The position numbers and the translations under genes are program-made. Of a DNA stretch of 23,134 nt, positions 1 through 12,644 are shown piece by piece (positions within the stretch are counted from its first letter, which is position 1; every line of letters begins with the position of its first letter). Source of the stretch: Blakeslea trispora (taxonomy: Eukaryota > Mucoromycota > Mucoromycetes > Mucorales > Choanephoraceae); the NCBI GenBank assembly GCA_025331445.1, contig JAIWNE010000238.1, positions 1-23,134 on the forward strand. Reading direction: 5' to 3'. Under the pieces are notes generated by a model. It worked only from the letters and a program-made list of their open reading frames with translations, did not search any database and had not been told where the DNA came from.

Positions 1-364
1 GATTTAAAACCCTATTCTCTCCTCTCTGACCCTCACCAAAAATGTTCAGACAAGATTAGACAACCCGAGAGTTTCATACGCTTCAAGAAAAAAATAGTAA
101 AGCTAATTTCTCTGCTTACTAAGTGAAGTCTTGCAATGTTCAGTATTACCATTCACTTAGCGCTTATAGCAAATCAATGCTTCTAGCAACTAAACAGCTG
201 GTTTTTCTTTTTGTAACATTATGCGCTTTAAAGGATAAGATTGTGTATATTTATACAAAGATCATCTTTGTTGTAGTACACAATATAATGAAGTTTATAT
301 TTATGCCTTTTATTGAGCATAAAGGGTAATGACCATGACTGCGCTCTGTTGTACATAATATCTT
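1..364. other. Intergenic left flank, no gene seen
   Basis: AT-rich sequence with no coding region I can support. A 68-codon open frame on the plus strand (123-329) has low-complexity hydrophobic composition, no recognisable motif and no splice context, so I treat it as chance. The 3' end of a neighbouring gene could lie to the left of the window. Confidence 0.5.
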
Positions 365-370
365 TATAAA
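365..370 (+). promoter_or_regulatory. TATA box of the protease gene
   Basis: TATAAA lies 94 bases before the ATG at 459 and is followed by a pyrimidine-rich stretch (about 398-445) typical of a fungal transcription start zone. The same TATAAA-to-ATG spacing recurs upstream of 20520 and 22949. Confidence 0.5.
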
Positions 371-458
371 GAGATAATCAAGCTGTTAAGAGTATAATTC
401 TCCACTTTCATCTCTCTCTGCTTTGTCTTTGTTTTTTTTTCTGAAAGATCTTGTTGCG

Positions 459-2991
459 ATGAAGACGCCGCTCTTTACATTTCCTGGACTCACCGTATGG
501 ACTTGCCTAGCCCTCGCTTCTCTCATGACAGAGGCAGCTGAATTCAAACATGCTAAATTAATGAATGCTGATTCTGAGGCCATTGCTGGACGTTACATTG
601 TCCAATTCAAAAAGGATAACAGCCTTGTTGGTAAGACATTTGCACATTCTGTCGAGCAAGCCATTTCCAACAACGGCATCCATATCGCGGATACTATCCA
701 TCATCGGTTCTTTAAGGGAGCCTCAATTGATATAAGCGATGTAGGTAAAAATGCCTTAAAGCCTATTTTGGATCGGCCTGATGTGGAGGCTGTCTATCCA
801 GTCACAATAATCCGCCATGCCAGTGCCTCTGGTGCCATATCATCCACCGAGAAGAAGGCATCTATTGAGAAAAGAGGACTCGGTAACGATCAAGCAGCTG
901 ATCTTGGCATACCACTTGCCTTGGGTCAAATAGATCAAGTTCATTCTAAGCTTGGATACAAAGGAAAAGGCATTTTGGTGGGTATTATTGATGGCGGTAT
1001 GTGTAAAAAGAAATGAGTCATGTTGAATAGGTCAGATGCTAATATATCTTTTTTTCAAGGTCTTGATTATTTACATCCAGCATTAGGAGGTGGTTTTGGA
1101 GAGGGTTATAAAGTAGTAGCTGGTTATGATTTAGTTGGTGATGCTTTCGACTTTGATCAAGAACCAAACCCAGATGAAGATCCTTGGGATAGCTGTAATA
1201 CCAATGAGAACAGTATATCAGGTAAACAAAAAAGAAAAACGAATTTTAATGTCTATTCGTAAATTCATTGTTTTTTTCCATAAAAAAAGCGCATGCTACT
1301 CATGTTGCTGGTATCGTTGCTGGCTATTCTGAATCTCACGTAAGTTTGATCCTATTTGAGGCTGTTCATGACTTTGAAAAGTTTTGTTAATTCTTTAAAA
1401 TATCGCAACAGGGTTTCACTGGTGTAGCTCCTGAGGCCTCACTTGGTATTTGGCGTGTCTTTGGCTGTCAAGGTTCAACTACTTCTGAAGTCATGATTAA
1501 AGCCATGTTGATGGCATACGATGCTGGAGTAGATGTCATTAGTATGAGTATCAGTTACCCATGGGGCTTGTATGGATATGGAAGAATAGAAAGTGTAATC
1601 GCTAGACAACTCATAGATAAAGGAGTCTATTGTAAGTTGTGTGCCTCCCTCCCTGTCTCGAAATTCAAAACGAACTAACTTTTCCTTTTTTCTCTTAAAA
1701 AAAAAAAGTTGTCAATTCTGCTGGTAATGCTGGAGGCAGTGGTCTTTTCCATGTTGGAGAACCTGGTCGTCATCACGATTTGCTCTCTGTAGGTGCCATG
1801 ACCAATGTGTTTCCCAGGATAGGTTCATTTGAATTGACTTTCGGTCTCAACAAGACAGTCGAGATGTTTGGCTCTACCACTGTGTATCCTAAAGATGGTG
1901 AACTTGTTCTTGGTGATACTGGCATTCATTTCAGGTCTCCAGGTTGTGATCCGGAAGATATTCCTGATACTGTTGAAGGAAAAGTAGTTGTTATCCGATA
2001 CGGTGGCTGTAAGATTGGAAGAAAGGCTCAGATGGCCGCATCCAAAGGTGCCATCAGTCTGATTGTCTATGAGGATAATAGCCATAAAGTGAATATCAGG
2101 AATGAGAATACTGTGATCCCGGCTGTCTTTGTCACTCAGAGAGTAGGTGAAGCCATCGTTGAGACCCTAGGCAAGGGCAAGAAGATCAACATCAAATTCC
2201 ATGCTGAAGAAAGATCGATGCCTATATTGAACAAGAGTACGCCTGCTTCTTTCTCTTCTCTGGGTCCCAACTCAGGCCTTCATCTTGTACCTCGTATATC
2301 TGCCTTGGGCGACAATGTCAACTCAACGATTCCTCGTAGACTAGGTGGTTATGGTTTTATGTATGGTACCTCCATGTCCACACCCTATATTGCTGGTTCT
2401 GTAGCTCTTTATTTGGAATCGATTGGCAAACAAAAGAAGCGTCCGTTTGAAGAGATTATTGAGTCTCTTCAGAACTATGCTCTTCCTGCTCATCAGGTAG
2501 ACAGTTCTATTCTCGATACGCCTATCCGACAAGGTGCTGGTATGGTACAACTCTATCATGCGATCACTCAATCTGTGCACGTCTCTCCCTCTCAAATCAG
2601 CTTTAATGATACGGCCACAACAAACTACACAAGCCAGACTATCACTATCACCAACCATGGTTCAAAGGCTGCCAAGTTTGATTTGAAGAACGATGCTTCC
2701 ATCAGCTTGACTCTCTTTGATGAGGAAGGACGTCGAACACCGGTTGCTATGGAACTAAAGACGACTGCCAAATTGAACTTCTCAAAGAAATCATTAAACC
2801 TATCTCCTGGTGCGTCTCAAAACCTGACCATCACTGTAACTCCTCCTACCAAGGGAGCTGAACGATACGCCTTTTATGGTGGTTATGTTCGACTACATTC
2901 TAAAGAACAAAGCAGTCATGTCGATGTCAGTATTCCTTATATTGGTGTCAATAATGACCTAAGTAAAATCAAGGGCTATTCTTATTATTAA
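459..2991 (+). CDS. Secreted subtilisin-like serine protease (S8) with PA insert
   Basis: Five exons: 459-996, 1060-1221, 1290-1339, 1412-1631, 1709-2991, giving 750 aa; all phases agree. Intron 1 has a TGCTAAT branch site. The start is the ATG at 459, which opens a signal peptide (MKTPLFTFPGLTVWTCLALA); the frame is open a little upstream but without an ATG. An I9-type propeptide follows (about 55-125). The catalytic triad reads D178 (GIIDGG), H235 (HATHVAG) and S545 (GTSMSTP), with oxyanion N330 (NSAGN). A protease-associated (PA) domain is inserted at about 390-480, between His and Ser, and a fibronectin-III-like domain lies near 610-735. This is the layout of Vpr/lactocepin-like fungal S8A proteases, which are usually secreted and degrade external protein. 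All key residues are present. The histidine motif has Ala where Gly is usual (HATH for HGTH). Substrate is unknown. Confidence 0.93.
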
Positions 2992-3022
2992 ATCATTTTT
3001 GTATATGTATCATTTCTTTTTT

Positions 3023-3028
3023 AATAAA
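3023..3028 (+). promoter_or_regulatory. Polyadenylation signal of the protease gene
   Basis: AATAAA 32 bases after the stop codon at 2991, in an A/T-rich stretch. The convergent Rpn2 stop codon is only 42 bases further on, so the two 3' UTRs probably overlap. Confidence 0.5.
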
Positions 3029-3069
3029 ATAAAAGGGGGATTTTTTTTTCTACAATCGTTATAAAACAA

Positions 3070-6000
3070 TTAATCATCAAATGGGTACTCGAAAGGTTCA
3101 AAAGGAGCAGCTTCTTGTTCTGCAGCAGCTCTTGAGGTTGCATCTAGAATAAAATAATCATAAGTAAATACACACACACATATACTTATTGTTTTTCTCT
3201 CTCTTACCTCCTGCAGGCACACGAGGTTGAAGTAAGTCTTCTTCTTCCTCAGGCTTCTTGTCGATCAACATGATGATGCCACCCACATTCTCTTGCTTCA
3301 CAGGACTATAACGAGAATCTGATTTGAATTGAATATGCTTCAGTTGAGCAGGAACAACACGAGCCATGTTTTCGAGAATCTCAAAGTTTTCTTCCTTCTT
3401 CTTTTTCTTGCGTTCTTCCTTCTTTCTTCTTCTACATCTTCTTCCTTCATGGGTTCATCTACATCCATTTGATCTCCCTTTTCCTTTTCAATCTTCTTGG
3501 CACGAGCCTTTGCCTTGGCTGTGGTGGACAAGACAGCTGTGGCTACCTTTTCGACCACAGTAGCTGAAGGAGGCTTAATGGCAGGAGGATAAGCAAACAA
3601 GCTAGCCTTGGCATTGGATACAAATTCAAAGCGAGGTGTATCTAAATTCTTGTTGAGACCGATGACGGCTGTAGGTGTGAAGGCCAAACTCAGCATGTGA
3701 GTCAAGGGATACCAGTACCAGAATTGTGTAAAGACAGCCATACCCACAATGGCAGGCATGTTGGCATGACCTGTACGAGACAAGAGAGAGATGGTGACAT
3801 TACGACCACCAGCATCAATGATACCTTGAGCAAGGACAGCACCAAACTTGGCCATGGGATCTTCGTGCTTATCGTTGATGATCTTTTCGTACATCTTGCG
3901 CACACCAGCTACCTTGGGGTTGGTAGCTTCAGTCTGTTGAATCAAGATCATGGCTTGAGACATAAAGGCACCTTGACGAACGAAATCCACAGGATCCTTG
4001 GTCATGGGTTCAAGCAATTCCAATGCATCCAAATCGCCTGTACCTGCACATGAAATACCCAAGGCTAGAGTAGCACCATAACGGACATGAGGGTTATAAC
4101 TCTCGGCCAAGAGTTGAACAATACGAGGAACTTGCTTAGGGTTACGTAACAAGACGAAACCCAAAGAGGTGACAGCAGCACGACGTACATCATCATTGAC
4201 ATCACTGACGGCGACGTGTAATAAGCGGCGGATGGCCTTGTTGTTACCTGTACCACTGTAGGCCATGGCAATGGTATAGATACCACCATAACGAAGGACA
4301 GGATCCTTGTCTTCCAAGAGCTGTTGAATGACTGCATCTGCCTTTTCTTCTTTACCGTACATGATAAAGGGGATACCGATAGCCAAACCACGGATGATCT
4401 TTTCGTGTTGAGTTTCATGAGCATATTGAAGCATCTCATCAATGGCTTCCAAATTGGCTGTACCCAACATGATCAAACCCATCGACAGACCGGCAGCTTC
4501 ACCAGCAACAGCGTTATCACCAAACAAGACGTTCTTCAAGTCTTCATAGATGGAAGCATTAGCTGTGGCCATACCAGCCACACCGAGACCGAGACAGGCA
4601 CCATGTTGAATCACATCATCCGAGGTATCTTTGAGAGCTGACTTGAGATAGTTGAGTACTTCGGCACCATGATTGGCATTGATGAGACCGAGAGCATAAA
4701 GAGAACCACCTTCGGAATAAGAACTGTTACCACTGACACCTTCTTGAGGTAAATAAGGAGCCAACAGATTCATGGATTGAGACAGTTGACCCTAACAAAA
4801 GATGAGCTTATGAACAACTTGCTCTTGTTATGATCTTACTTTATGAATTACACCAAGTGCTGCAGTAGCACTGAATTTAGACCAATTGGTGGCTCTTGAT
4901 AACCAATCCAAGTTTTGGCGCAAGAATTCGTCGCTTGTGGTACCAGCTTGCATGAAAGCATTAGCAAATGTCACGGCTGAGTGATAAGTAGAATTTCTTG
5001 GTTCTAATGCATTCTGTTGAAAAGGAATAAGTTTTTGTTTCTTTCTTTCTTTTTAGTTTTTACCTTTGTGTTCTTTAAAATCAAAAGATCAGTATGGTTA
5101 TTACGGTAAAGGAATTCAAGGTGAAGACGAATGGATTCTTCACCAGATAAAATAGACTTGATCTTTTTGAAGGGTGTATCATTCTTTGGCTTCATGATAA
5201 ATAGGTTAAATAAGGGCTATGTCTGAAAATGCATGATCTCACCTTTGTTTCTTTTTCTTCTTCAGTGGATTCTGCTTCTTGAGGTAATTCAGCAGCCACT
5301 TTAGACAAGAATTCTTGTGTAGCATTTTCTTCCAAATCAAATGAGATTTGATAGGCCATCAACTTATTTAAAAAAAAAAAGAGAGAGAGCATTGAGCTAT
5401 TTCTGCACCTTAGTTATTATTTTACACCAACTTACTTCATTCTCTTGTTCTACTAAACTCTTGAGCATATCAGCACAAGACTGAGAATCGTTTAAATGAA
5501 CCAGACATTGACTGATGGAAATATAGTCAGGGTTCTTTAGTGTCTTGTAGAGATCAACCAACAATCTCAGCACTTGGTTTCGGAATTCCAAGTTTTGAAC
5601 CAAGGTCATGCAAGCCTCAAGCACATAAGACAGCAACTCTTGACCGCCCTTCTTTTGAACAATGGACTGAATGACATCCAAGCGTCTGGATTCCAGCGCA
5701 ATACCGATTGCCTGTTCATACTCTTGGTCATCAGCACAGCGTTGAAACATTCTCTCTACAATATCCTGCAATCTGGGATCAATGGATTCGCTGAGTGCGT
5801 CGACGCTGGTTCTAAGGTGGATATACTTGTCAATGCATTTGGCTACAGTTAGATAAGGCTAGAGTTTAGTGAGTATGCCTTTTTATTATAGTGTAAAGAA
5901 AGAAAGACTTACAGATAATGGTAGTCACATATTCAGAAGTTTCAGTCAAATCAAAGGATTGTCCTGCACCCAAAGCAAATGTAAGTGAATCGTCTAATTC

Positions 6001-6340
6001 GCCCAAGTTGTAATACACTTTGGAAGCAACCAAGGCAGCTAATTCTCTTTGACTGAATGAAGTATCTTCATAAAGTATTTCACTAAACAGAACATAATCA
6101 GCATCCATATACACCCATACAATGTACATATAGTTTACATTTTAGCAATAGAATCAGATATTTCTGCCCAAAATTCATCCACAAGTGTATTCAGTTGTTG
6201 AAGAGCATACACCTTTAATTCAGGTTGTTGCTCATCGAGTAAGGCAATAATACCGTCTAGTTTGATGAAGAAACCATTAGAAGATAACTCAAGTATATCA
6301 GGGTCTTGAAACACTTACTAGCAGATGTAAGAGCTGTCAT
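3070..6340 (-). CDS. RPN2: 26S proteasome regulatory subunit Rpn2/PSMD1 (apparent frameshift)
   Basis: Base-lid scaffold subunit of the 26S proteasome. Exons on the minus strand: 6340-6319, 6256-6139, 6082-5913, 5842-5436, 5362-5243, 5189-5064, 5013-4840, 4791-3208, 3143-3070. Family landmarks: N-terminal [47 protein letters not shown], then the proteasome/cyclosome repeats (alternating YGA/GLA, about residues 390-740) and a Lys/Glu-rich stretch. The C-terminus carries [21 protein letters not shown] and the final [11 protein letters not shown]; in human Rpn2 the equivalent PFEY tail docks Rpn13. Exon 8 is 1584 nt and changes frame inside a purine tract near 3411-3436: one base is missing relative to the frame that continues into the conserved tail. 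With one extra base the protein is 931 aa, close to the usual 945-950; as read it would stop after about 862 residues. Sequencing error or a real mutation are both possible. Gene identity is certain. Confidence 0.93.
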
Positions 6341-6587
6341 GATGAAGCGTAGTTTTTTTAAGAAAAAAAAAAAAAGGGAAAAAAGAAAAAAAAAGTAAAC
6401 GTAACTTTGATGAATTACGCCCGCGACGCGTAAAATAAAGCAAGTGAGTGACGCAACTGGGTGTCTGAGTTTGATTTGTGTTTATGTAATTGGTGAGAGA
6501 GAGTAAGAGAGTGAGAGAACGAAATTAAGCAAGAGAGATTATTTATTTATTTTTTTAAACATTTTTTTTTCCTAACTGCTATTCACA
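6341..6587. promoter_or_regulatory. Shared divergent promoter of RPN2 and CTR9
   Basis: 247 bases separate the two start codons. There is a long purine/A tract (6361-6396), a short GC-rich island with overlapping CG dinucleotides around 6418-6432 (ACGCCCGCGACGCGT), a GTGAGTGACGCAA segment, and GA-repeats near 6493-6520. No TATA box is visible on either strand, which fits housekeeping genes. I did not find the yeast proteasome element GGTGGCAAA. Confidence 0.6.
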
Positions 6588-9500
6588 ATGACTTCTACAG
6601 GGTTTAGCAATGGCTATGGTACACGCTCGAAAACTATCGAAGTACCATTACAGCATGAACAAGTACTTGAAGTTGTCTGTAATGATCTACCTGTCAGATC
6701 AGCTGAATTGACAGACATCTTTCGACAAGAATCAGTGGGTTTACCTTATTATCGCATGTTGGCAGTAAGCAACTTTGACTCTATATTTTGTCATGTACTC
6801 AAATGTGTTTGTTTTAGATTGAATATTATCAACAAAACAAAATCGAACAAAGTATCGATGTTGTTCAAGCAGGTTTAACAACAGGTAAATAATAAGATAA
6901 TGAAGAGAGAAAGAAAGATCAACGTGTGTTTCTGTTTGTTTTAGCCAGCCAATCCCCTCATACAGTACCTCGCCATAAACTTCCCCTCTTGAACTTGATT
7001 GCCACGCTCAATATGCGTCTAGCCAAAAAGGAAACAAACGATACCCAACGCCAACATTATCTCGACACGGCCACACAGTTCATCAACGAAGCCGATCGCA
7101 TTCACAGCCAATACGAACCTACCTTTGTCATCAAGGGCAATCTGTACATTCTCTTAAAAAGACTGGATGACGCTTCTCGATCATTCAACATGGTACTTGA
7201 GAAACGACCCGGCTGCATCCCTGCTCTGTTGGGTCGAGCCAAGATCCAATACCATCTTCAACAGTATAAACTTGCCCTCAAGACCTATCAAACGGCCCTC
7301 AAGTTTTCACGCAACAAATTCAGTGGAGTTGAGATTCGGCTGGGTATTGCCCAGTGTTTTGCTCAACTCAAGATGTACACTGAGGCTAAACAGGCATTGG
7401 AGCGTTGTATTGCCTTGGGAGGTCATGCCACAGCTCTCATCATGTTGGCTATTTTAGAGCTGAACGAATCCAAACAACCCGGTCCCGATCAACAGACCAG
7501 TCTGAGACATGGCTTGACTCATATGCAACAAGCCCATCAGGCCAACACACGCCACCCTGCTGTCTTGAACATGATGGCTAACCATTTCTTTTTAACACGC
7601 GATTTTGAAAAGACCATGGCAGCTGCTTCACGCGCTTTAAAGTATGCCTCCAACAACCACATCAAGGCAGAAGCATCTTATCAGATTGCCAGAGCACATC
7701 ATCAAATGCAAGAATACGACCATGCCTACACATTTTATTCACAGGCATTGGAACTTCAACCTGATCACCTGTTGGCTCAGTTTGGTATGGGACAGATGCA
7801 GTTGAAACGAAATAATTATACAACAGCCTTGGACATGTTTGAGAAACTTCATAAATCAGAGCCAGAGTGTATGGAAATCATCAAAGTGTTGGGTTCGCTG
7901 TATGGTTTGATGGGCAAGAAGGAGAAATCGTTAGCTCTGTTCAACAAGCTATTACAGAGTACACAAGATGATCCTCTCTTGGCCATTGAAATGGCTGAGA
8001 TGCAAGAAGAAAAGGACAATACACATTCACTTGAATGTAAGGCATTGGTGGATACAGACATACAGCATGGACATTGACGCTTTTCTTTTTAATCTATAGA
8101 TTATCAACAGGCATTCAACTTGCTGAATCATCTCTCACCCGAAGATACAGCCAGCCAAGATCAATTGAAACAGATGAAACCCGAGTTACTTAACAATATG
8201 GCTGTCATGCACCAACGATTAGGCCATTGGGCAGATGCAGAACATTATTATGGTCTGGCGATTCAAGAGACTGAAAAGAGAGAAGACAAGGACCTTCAAC
8301 TGACCATGAGCTATAACTTGGCTCGATTGTATGAAGAGAGTCTGGAGACTGAAAAGGCTATGGCCATCTATCGCAAAATCATTCAAGATCACCCAGGTTA
8401 CACGGATGCTCATTTGCGTATGGGTGCCATCGAATTCAGTTTAGGCCGGGCCTCGGAAGCGATCGAGTACTATAAAGAGGTGTTTGATACAGATCCGGTC
8501 AATGCCAAGGCCTGGATCATGATTGGTCAGGCGCAGGTCAATCTGAGTGAAAAGATCAGCAAACGATCCTTTGAAAAGGTCTTGAAGGACTGTGATAAAA
8601 ATGATCTGTATACACATATCTTGTTGGGTAACTACCATGCAGCAGCTGCACGTGAATTCAAGTCGGAAAAGCAAAAGGAGGTACGTCAAGACGCCTACAA
8701 GTTGGCTGTCAACTTTTACTCTCAGGCACTTCGACGCGACCCCACCAATGCCTTTGCTGCCAATGGTCTGGCTATCGTGATTGCCGAAACGGGTCATGTA
8801 GAACAAGCCAAGGATCTCTTCAATCAAGTCCGTGAAGCAGCTGTGCATCATGCCAGTGTCTGGGTCAATCTGGCCCATGCTCATGTTGAGCTCAAACAAT
8901 ACAGACAAGCCATTGTGATGTATGAAAATGCCCTCAAGAAATTCTATCAAAACAAAGACGCCAACCTCTTACTCTGTCTTGCTCGTACGCAATATATCTT
9001 GAGCAAGTCAGACAAAGATCATGACATGATGTATCAAGCTCTACGCAACACTACGCGTGCCTTACACATTCAACCTTCAGACAAGACAACCCATTACAAC
9101 CTAGCTCTGGTTCAACAGTCCTATGCCCAACAGATTTCGGATTTGGCTCAAGATCAACGTACCTCACATGAGATCCGTCGTGCCCTACAGTTACTTGAAT
9201 GTGGGCAACGTACCTTCCGTATGTTGATCAATGTAGAAGAACATACATTGTATGACAAGAAGATTACAGAACAGCGTGAGAGATATGGTGAAACATTACG
9301 TATCCAACTGGATCGTAAGTTGACTGAACAGATAGCATTTGAAAAGGAAAAAGAAGACAAATTGAATCAGGCACGCAAGAAGCGAGAAGAAGAGCGCCAT
9401 CGTCTATTACAGGCAGAAGAGGAAAAGAAACGACAGGCTCAACTGGAGAATGAACGTATTGAAGAGGCCAGAAGACGTCTGATGGAGAAAGTGCGTGAGG

Positions 9501-9786
9501 ATAATTTGCTGATGGCCAGTCAGCATGAAGAAAATGCTGATGCAGAAGAAGAAAAGAAACAGAGAAAGCGAACTCATAGTGGAGGAAGAAAGAGAAAAGA
9601 ACATCATGATGATGATGAAGAGGATGAAGAGCCTATGGGTGAAGAGGAAAAGTTATCTAAAAAGCAAGATAAAAAGGTAAGAAAAAAAAAGAAAGCTTAT
9701 TGAATGTGTGGTGCTTATTTCTTTTTCTATTATAGCAATACCGAAGTAAGCGTATTATTGAAGACTCGGATGAAGAGGATCTTTAG
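6588..9786 (+). CDS. CTR9: Paf1 complex subunit Ctr9 (TPR protein)
   Basis: Exons 6588-6764, 6818-6884, 6945-8036, 8100-9676, 9736-9786, phases agree; 987 aa. Ctr9 is the scaffold of the Paf1 complex, which travels with RNA polymerase II and supports H2B ubiquitination and H3K4/K36 methylation. The N-terminus (VLEVVCNDLP, DIFRQESVGLPYYRMLA, IEYYQQNKIEQ) matches the Ctr9 opening. Tandem tetratricopeptide repeats fill roughly residues 80-770 (for example ALLGRAKIQYHLQQYKLAL and AFAANGLAIVIAETGHVEQA). The C-terminal 150 residues form a charged coiled coil (KLNQARKKREEERHRLL, EEARRRLMEKVREDN) followed by basic and acidic tracts and the end RIIEDSDEEDL. Length is a little under animal Ctr9 (about 1170) and near fungal forms. 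The last intron (9677-9735) separates off only 17 codons. No defect seen. Confidence 0.95.
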
Positions 9787-9961
9787 AAATACCTTTATAT
9801 ATATACAAACACACCCATATGATGCATCATATAGACACACACATACATACATTGTATGACATACTGAAAGGGACTATTTTTGCTTGCTTGTTTCTTACTA
9901 TTACTATTATTATGATTTCCTGCTTTATTGTTATTATTATAAACATGTAACGAAGCTTTCC
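9787..9961. other. Convergent 3' intergenic spacer with CA/TA-rich repeats
   Basis: 175 bases between the CTR9 and KDM4-like stop codons. It contains TATATATA and ACACAC-type simple repeats (about 9796-9850) and, on the minus strand, AATAAA at 9929-9924, a likely polyadenylation signal for the demethylase gene 33 bases past its stop. A 68-codon minus open frame here merely continues past that stop in another frame. Confidence 0.5.
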
Positions 9962-12328
<2,367 letters not shown>

Positions 12329-12644
12329 AGAATAATAGAAATTTACAAAAAAAAAAAAAAGAAAAAGAGAAAAAAATGGAGGCTTTTTTTTTATAGGCAT
12401 TAGGAAAGCGATTTAGATCCCGCACACCCCGAAGATTTTTTAAGACTCCATTGACATGTCAAGAGAAGGTACTTCCATTTTAGGTAATGATGAAATGTTG
12501 ATCTATTGTGAAATAAGTATGTAGAGCTCAAAAAGACACACTGGATCCAACCTAACCTTTAATAATTGGATTGGACAGCCTATTTTTCTTCTTTTTTGTT
12601 TTCTTTATTATCATCATTACTACCATAACTGAACTATATTTCCT
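12329..12644. promoter_or_regulatory. Spacer between UBX gene 3' end and KDM4-like promoter
   Basis: 316 bases. On the minus strand it holds AATAAA at 12609-12604, the likely polyadenylation signal of the UBX gene 36 bases past its stop, and TATAAAAA at 12395-12388, 60 bases before the KDM4-like ATG. A long A-run (about 12347-12377) lies next to the start. No coding potential seen. Confidence 0.5.

Noticed and set aside
3170..3186. CA-repeat in the last Rpn2 intron
   Set aside because: Ordinary microsatellite-like tract within an intron; no further significance seen.
3386..3454. A tiny intron (about 41 nt) to explain the Rpn2 frame change
   Set aside because: It would lack a pyrimidine tract and branch site and be shorter than every other intron in the window; a one-base loss is simpler.
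3697..4053. 118-codon plus-strand open frame opposite Rpn2
   Set aside because: It is antisense to highly conserved Rpn2 repeats and has no start or splice context of its own.
8441..8950. 169-codon minus-strand open frame opposite Ctr9
   Set aside because: Antisense shadow of the TPR-coding exon 4; composition follows from the coding strand.
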